From: Lithodes maja
Lineage: Eukaryota; Arthropoda; Malacostraca; Decapoda; Lithodidae
Assembly (NCBI GenBank): GCA_037953745.1
Contig: JBAKBP010004425.1
Location: 62,001 to 126,000, forward strand
DNA length: 64,000 nt
Direction of reading: 5' to 3'
Part shown: piece after piece, positions 58,620-64,000 of the stretch
Position numbering within the stretch: the stretch's first letter is position 1
Layout: every line of letters begins with the position of its first letter
Notes under the pieces: generated by a model
The model's database searches: none
Told to the model about the DNA's origin: nothing
The model's input: the letters and a program-made list of their open reading frames with translations, nothing else
Made by a program: the position numbers and the translations under genes

Positions 58620-59612
58620 TTACACTACCCTGTCTTGGGTCTGGTTGACCCCGTTTTTTGAACGGAAATCCTTGACTGCATCGTTCAGCAGACGACCAAG
58701 ACGTGCAGCTCCTACTTCATTGAGATGTACACCATCTCCTGAAAACAAAGATTTATCATAGTAAAAATTATCCCACGTGTCGACAAAGCCGATGTTCTCC
58801 TCCCTGCAGAGTTTGGCTAGTCGGCGATTTGTATTGGTAGCTATGTTGTAGAATCGGTTTTCTACATCAATCCGGGGAACAATTCCTGAAATTAAGATTC
58901 TATTAGATTTTTCCTTGAAGGACCTGATCAGCCGCCGGTACTTGCAAAGTAGTTCCTCTGACCGCGTCCGTTGGACATCGTTAGATCCAACGTGGATGAC
59001 GTACGTAGTGCTTGCGGGGGCGAGACTAGAAACCTCTTCCAGAGCCGCAACAATGTCGTCCACGCCGCCACCTGGGATACAGAATCGCTTTCTGGTCCTG
59101 GGTGCCCTGGCGCAGAACTCGGTTAGTTGGCCACGGACCATGGAGTCGCCCACAAGCCGAACTTCTTCCGTTTCCTCTTCCTCTTCAATAGCCAGAATTT
59201 TGAAGCGGTTTTGGCATGTTGTCGGGATGACCTTCCTGGTACTGGTACTGGGATGGACATTGTTTCTCACTAACTGAAAGTTGTCCTGGGGGGGAGTGAG
59301 AGTAGAGTCATTATTATTATCTGCAACATCTAAGGTAGCTGCTGGTGTGGGTACCGGTACTGTATGCACTGGAATGGCGGTTGACATAGTAGTGGTTTCT
59401 TGGGCCGAGGGCACTCCTACGTTGAGTGTGGCAAATTCTTGAAGAGATTCAAGCTTCGTAGTCAGGGCATCGATCTTGCGGTGAGCTGCATTCAATTCAT
59501 CCGCAATCTTCTCTCGGAGCTGGCAAAATCTACAAATTTGGACATCAGTATCAACAAACATGGTAGGGCCAAATTTACCGGAACAACTCGTGCAGGTTCG
59601 TTGCGGCGCCAT
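58620..59612 (-). CDS. LINE family 1 ORF1: zinc-binding, coiled-coil, SGNH hydrolase (copy 3)
   Basis: 330-residue ORF1 from the ATG at 59612 (the open frame extends 20 codons upstream to a TTG but has no other ATG). Two CxxC pairs (residues 7-10 and 27-30) form a zinc-binding head of the kind described as PHD-like in CR1 ORF1s. A predicted coiled coil follows (about 31-60), then a Thr/Pro-rich linker, an acidic EEEEETEE run and the SGNH hydrolase: GDSMVR (155-160, Ser nucleophile), HVGSND (207-212) and GDGVHLN (292-298, Asp and His). All catalytic blocks are present and there is no internal stop. Likely binds element RNA and has esterase activity; the activity is inferred. Confidence 0.88.
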   Translation of the reverse strand: MAPQRTCTSCSGKFGPTMFVDTDVQICRFCQLREKIADELNAAHRKIDALTTKLESLQEFATLNVGVPSAQETTTMSTAIPVHTVPVPTPAATLDVADNNNDSTLTPPQDNFQLVRNNVHPSTSTRKVIPTTCQNRFKILAIEEEEETEEVRLVGDSMVRGQLTEFCARAPRTRKRFCIPGGGVDDIVAALEEVSSLAPASTTYVIHVGSNDVQRTRSEELLCKYRRLIRSFKEKSNRILISGIVPRIDVENRFYNIATNTNRRLAKLCREENIGFVDTWDNFYYDKSLFSGDGVHLNEVGAARLGRLLNDAVKDFRSKNGVNQTQDRVV

Positions 59613-59629
59613 GACGATATAATCACAAT

Positions 59630-60440
59630 ATGCCTGAAAATCACACAAATTTATGTTAGCAAAATGGTACAATTAAAGCCTGAAAATCACAAAAAATGTA
59701 TGTTAGCAATGTGATACAATTAATTCCTGAAAATCACAACAAAAATTTGTTAGCAATATGATAAAATTAATATGCCTGTAAATCACAAAAAATATGTTAG
59801 CAATAGAACACAATTTATGCCTGAAAAAAACAAAAATTGATGTTAGCAGTATGACACAGTTAAAGCCTGAAAATCACAAATGGACTAGAAATTTGTTACA
59901 AAATTTACTGGAAAAAAAAGTGGGAGAGGGTTAATGTAGCCTAGTGAAAAAAATGGAAAACAGTATACAGTACAGTAACAAAAAATATTTGTTAGCAATA
60001 TGGTACAATTAATGCCTGTAAATCACAAAAATAATATGTTAATCACAAAAAGAATATTATGGCTGTAAATCACAAAAAATATGTTAGCAATAGAACACAA
60101 TTTATGCCTGAAAAAAAAAAATTGATGTTAGCAGTATGACACAGTTAAAGCCTGAAAATTGTAAATGGACTAGTAATTTGTTACAAAATTTACTGGGAGA
60201 AAAAAAGGGGAGAGGGTTAATTTAGCCTAGTGAGAACACTGGAAAGCAGTATACAGTACAGTAACAAAAAATATTGGTTAGCAATATGGTACAATTAATG
60301 CCTGTAAATCACAAAAAGAATATGTTGATCACAAAAAGAATATGTTAGCAATAGAACACAATTTTATGCCTGAAAATAAAAATAAAATTATGTTAGCAGT
60401 ATGACACAGTTAGGCTAAAGCCTGTATATTAGTTTATACA
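59630..60440 (-). repeat. LINE 5' UTR tandem repeat, splice-acceptor-like units
   Basis: About 12-13 units of 45-60 bp. In LINE sense each unit reads TGCTAAC, about 20 bases rich in T, then TTTTCAG or TTTACAG followed by G. A second level of repetition of about 288 bp is seen (GTTAGCAGTATGACACAG at about 59843, 60127 and 60394). The last unit ends 20-25 bases before the ORF1 ATG. Confidence 0.85.
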
Positions 60441-61030
60441 GTGGTCGACACAATAATAATAATAATGGAGTTAGTAATATCCCTGGCAAGAGTGTGAGAG
60501 GCCTATTATGGTGACAAGTATCTGAAATGCTATTGGCTAGACTTTGATATATAAAATACAAGAAGAGGGGTTGTTTATGCGTACACAGGTGGCGCTGGTA
60601 TCGGCGGCGTCTCTACTAACCTGACAAATAGAATTTTGAAAAACAAACGTTTATCAGTCAAAACTACAGTACAATGTCATGCAAGATAACTACTGGGTGG
60701 TTTGCTAAGCACTTAACTACAGTGAGGGCTAAAATATCTACAATAAGTGCTAGAACTTTATAATATGAAACAAGCAAATAGTTTGTTTACTTTAGAGCGT
60801 CGGTCGTCACTAACCGGTACAAATGTAAACAAAAGCAGTCTCGATAAACAAACGTTTATCAGTCAAAAACACAGCAAAATTACATGCAAAGCAACTACAG
60901 GGCAGTTAAGCTAGAGCTTAGCTACAGCTCATGCAAACAAATAAGGGGATGAGTAATGGAGTACTCAAGTTATGGTCAGATTTCGAGCAGCGAGAGCGAA
61001 GTGCTGTTGGCGGGTTGGCGCGTCGGGAGA
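60441..61030 (-). other. LINE 5' UTR, upstream part, with a direct repeat
   Basis: ATAAACAAACGTTTATCAGT-type blocks recur at about 60643 and 60845 with following sequence partly conserved (about 200 bp apart). The end nearest 61030 is GC-rich. No gene. Confidence 0.6.
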
Positions 61031-64000
61031 GAGGATCAAGTGTTCAAACAGTGGTTTAGAGTGGGTAAGGGAACATTGGAAAGGGAATTACTGCCCTGGA
61101 ACTAATGTCCGTGGCAGGATTAGGAAGTTAGTAGGGGACAGATGGGTTAGTAACTGAGGGGGGGATAAAATAAAGTTATTCATTTACAAACGCAGTCAGT
61201 CGCGGGTTTGATGCGAGATATTTGTCTAGGCGGAGTTTAAATGAATCAACGGTGATGCAGTCTATAACGTTTCAGGGAAGCCCATTCCACAAGTTGACAA
61301 CTCGATTGAAGAAGAAATTCTTAGATTCGTGCGAGTTAAAAGATTTACCAATAATTTTGCAACCGTTTCCCCGCGTGTAATTAGATTGGTCGATAGTGAA
61401 GTACTTACTACAGTTCATATTGTCGATGCCTTTGATGATTTTGAACACTTGAATTAAGTCGCCTCTTAATCTGCGCTGGGTTAAAGGAAATAGATTTAAT
61501 TCTCTAAGACGCTCTTCGTATGGTTTGTTCTTTAGGCTAGGTATCATTTTGGTAACTCTACGTTGAACTCGTTCTAGCTTGTTTATATCTTTTTGGTAAT
61601 AAGGGCACCAGGATTGAACGCAGTATTCCAGAAGAGGGCGGACTAAGGAATTGTAAAGGGTTAGGATAACTTCTTTGGATTTATGCTCAAATGACCTGCC
61701 TATAAAGCCAATTATTTTGTTTGCCTTCTTAACAACTTCTGAACATTGTTGACTCGGTTTTAGGTTACTCGATATTGTTACTCCCAGATCGGTTTCTCTG
61801 TTTACATTCTTAAGCTGAGTGCCATTCATCGAATAGTTTGCTTTCTCATTTAGGTATCCGATATGTAGTACTTTACATTTATCCGCATTGAAACTCATTT
61901 GCCAAATTTGGGCCCAACATGACAATTTATCTAGATTGTGTTGCATATCGTCAACTTGTTCTTTTGAGAGTACGCTATTTGCAATTTTTGTATCTTCAGC
62001 AAATTTTGAGATTGTACAGGTGAGACCCTCATCTATGTCGTTGATGTAAATTAGAAAGAGAATTGGTCCTAGTACCGATCCATGGGGTACCCCGCTACTT
62101 ACATTGGTCCATTTTGATGCCTTACCGTTTATGACTACTCTTTGCTGTCTGTCGCTGAGCCAATTTTCTATCCATTTCAACACACCGTCTTGTATTCCAT
62201 ACGCTTTTAGTTTTAGCAGTAAACGTTTGTGGGGAACTTTGTCAAAGGCCTTTTGAAAATCAAGGTATATAATATCTACAGCTTTACTCTCATCGTAGAG
62301 GTTGAGGATATCGTGGAAGAAGTCTAAGAGGTTTGTTAAACAGGAACGTTTTTTACGAAAGCCGTGTTGAGTATCTTTAAGTATGTTATTTTCCTCTAAG
62401 TGATTTACAAGTCTGTCTCGTATGACCGTTTCTAGCATTTTACATACAACTGAGGTTAAGCTAATTCGACGATAGTTACTGGATAGGGATTTGCTGCCTT
62501 TTTTGAATATCGGTGTTACGTTGGCTAGCTTCCACTGATCGGGCATAGTTCCAGACTGCAAGGATTTATTGAATAGTAATGTCAGTGGTTTAGAGAGCTC
62601 ATCCTTAGCTTCCTTTAGAACTCTAGGTGAGATTGTATCAGGTCCAGGCGTTTTATTTACCTTGAGTTTATCTAAACAATTCAATACTTCTCTCTCTGTA
62701 ACGGTGATATTGCTTAAAAACATCTGAATTATCAATCTGAATCGGCGATGGTGTAGGGATATCACTGAGGTCTTCTGTTGTAAAAACTGATGCAAAGAAG
62801 GTATTGAGGGCATTACTCATTTGTTCTTCGTCTTTGGTGTATTCTCCATTTTCAGCGACTAACGGTCCAACAGTTGAAGTAACTACTTTTTTCTTTCTGA
62901 TATAACTATAGAATTCTTTCGGGTTTGTTTTACTTTGATTCGCAATATGTAACTCTAAGGTCTTTTTACTTTGCTTAATTAACTTTTTGGCTTTGCGTTG
63001 TAGCTCTACAAATTTCACCCGTTCTTCGTCATTTTGTGAGGATTTTAATCTATCATTAGCAAATTTTTTAGCAAGCAGGCAGTTTGAAATATCTTTATTC
63101 CACCATTTGGGCTTATTATTATGGCCTGGACGCCGAGTTTTCGATGGTATGCAGTCTTGCACTGCTTTTAGGTAAGTGGCTTCGAATAACTTCCAAGATG
63201 TATTTATGTCGTTATTGTGAATTAAAAAGATCCAGTCAGTTTCTTTAAACATAGCTCTAAGTTTATGGAAGTTTGCTTTCTTGAAATTAGGGACTTTTTC
63301 GATGCTACTATTTGGTTCGTTACTAGTAAACTTTAAAGTGAAAGTTATCGTATGATGGGCGCTGTTACTGAATTCATCACCAACATTCAAATTCTCTATT
63401 AATTCTTCTTTTGTTGCAAGTACAATGTCAAGAACGTTATTACCACGGGTCGGCGTTCCAACAAATTGATAAAGCGAACTCTCTTGCAAGTTTGTATACA
63501 AGTCATGTCCGGAGTGTGAAGTAAGAGTATCGCCCCACTTGGTCACAGGTAAATTAAAGTCACCAAAAATTACGGTATCTTGTGAGTTACTTATATCTGC
63601 AATTTGTTCGTAAATTTCTCGGTCAGTTTGCACTGATTGAGCTGGAGGTCTGTATATTAATGCAAGTATTATTTTGGTACCTTTATTATTCTTTATTAGC
63701 ACAAAAGATGCGTCGACGTTCACAATTTGAGGTTTTGACAAGAGGGTAGGGTTAAGACTTTCTTTGATATAAAGTAAAACGCCACCTCCATTTCGATTTA
63801 TTCGGCTTTTCTCAAACATTACATAACCGGGAAGTGAATACTCTGCTAAAAAGTCTCTATCTTCTGTATTGAGCCAAGATTCTGTTATGCCAATCACATC
63901 ATAATTTTCTGTAAACACTAGCTCCTCTAAATCTGAAAATTTATTGCGTATGCTACGAGCGTTTGCATAGAAAACCTTTAAATTTGTTATTTTAGAACTC
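61031..64000 (-). mobile_element. CR1-like LINE family 1, copy 4: main part (runs off window)
   Basis: 3' UTR resumes at GAGGATCAAG, then ORF2 to the window end. Its 3' tail is at 55451-55490, beyond nested copy 3. Confidence 0.88.
61214..64000 (-). pseudogene. LINE family 1 ORF2 (copy 4), one frameshift and nonsense
   Basis: Endonuclease and RT as in copy 3, in frames 63918-62668 and 62813-61272. Lesions: a 1-nt A insertion near 62715 (GCTTAAAAAC where sisters have GCTTAGAAC), and a CGA-to-TGA nonsense at about 61272-61274, likely CpG decay. The FADD box has become FAED (EDTK after KFA), altering one of the catalytic aspartates. The N-terminal residues lie outside the window. Confidence 0.9.

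Larger units (their letters stand above)
55544..61030 (-). mobile_element. CR1-like LINE family 1, copy 3 (full length)
   Basis: About 5.5 kb: 5' UTR 59613-61030, ORF1, ORF2, 3' UTR and tail (55545-55560). It lies in the 3' UTR of copy 4 in the same orientation, with at most 1 bp lost and no target duplication. Lesions: a 5-bp deletion in ORF2. The GC-rich start (60985-61030) is the likely 5' end. Confidence 0.85.

Noticed and set aside
61021..61040. A LINE truncated at its 3' end, which would be odd for target-primed insertion
   Set aside because: The missing 3' end was found at 55451-55543; the copy is split by a nested full-length LINE, not truncated.

Overview
The window is eukaryotic, AT-rich, almost gene-free DNA built from layers of transposable elements and satellite repeats. 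No convincing single-copy host gene was found. The element mix (CR1-like LINEs with an SGNH-esterase ORF1, I/Jockey-type LINEs, a Penelope-like element, many TTAA-flanked MITEs, hAT elements, long CT/GA and TA microsatellites, tRNA-derived SINEs) suggests an invertebrate, most likely a malacostracan (decapod-like) crustacean. That assignment is inference from repeat style only.

Layout. 1-1810: 5'-truncated CR1-like LINE (minus), ORF1 esterase plus start of ORF2 endonuclease. 2105-4460: second CR1-like family (family 1), plus strand, with a 10-bp repeat tail. 4646-5211: two short retroposons. 7083-9040: broken CR1-like reverse transcriptase (minus). 9080-14740: decayed I/Jockey-type LINE (ORF1, RT, RNase H), split by a TTAA MITE, by a family-1 3' fragment and by AT-rich DNA. 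15391-15765: 74-bp minisatellite. 16619-19145: third LINE type (minus), split by a TTAA MITE. 20560-23052: about 36 copies of a 67/68-bp satellite. 23815-24628: 36-bp minisatellite grown from the end of the adjoining hAT element (24629-26066). 26710-27867: long inverted repeat. 28103-29065: giant TTAA palindrome. 31025-33280: nested duplications. 36060-37150: Penelope-like remnant. 39499-45969: hAT element with TIRs and a perfect 8-bp target duplication, itself invaded by a family-1 LINE and a type-3 LINE fragment; it sits in a hairpin-rich satellite. 47083-55131: LTR retrotransposon with SCAN-like Gag and a Gmr1-like order. 55451-64000: one family-1 LINE copy carrying a complete second copy inside its 3' UTR.

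How the parts relate. The nesting gives relative ages. The I/Jockey LINE, the type-3 LINE and the hAT at 39499 are old hosts; family-1 LINE copies and TTAA MITEs landed later. Family-1 copies differ only slightly and are broken by one or two small lesions, so they look recent. The full-length copy (55544-61030) shows the whole design: a long 5' UTR of repeats that each resemble a 3' splice site, ORF1 (zinc-binding CxxC pairs, coiled coil, SGNH hydrolase), ORF2 (endonuclease plus reverse transcriptase), and a tail of 10-bp units.

Limits. Everything was read by eye; identities are estimates, element edges are usually good to 5-20 bp, and family names come from recognised motifs, not from searches.
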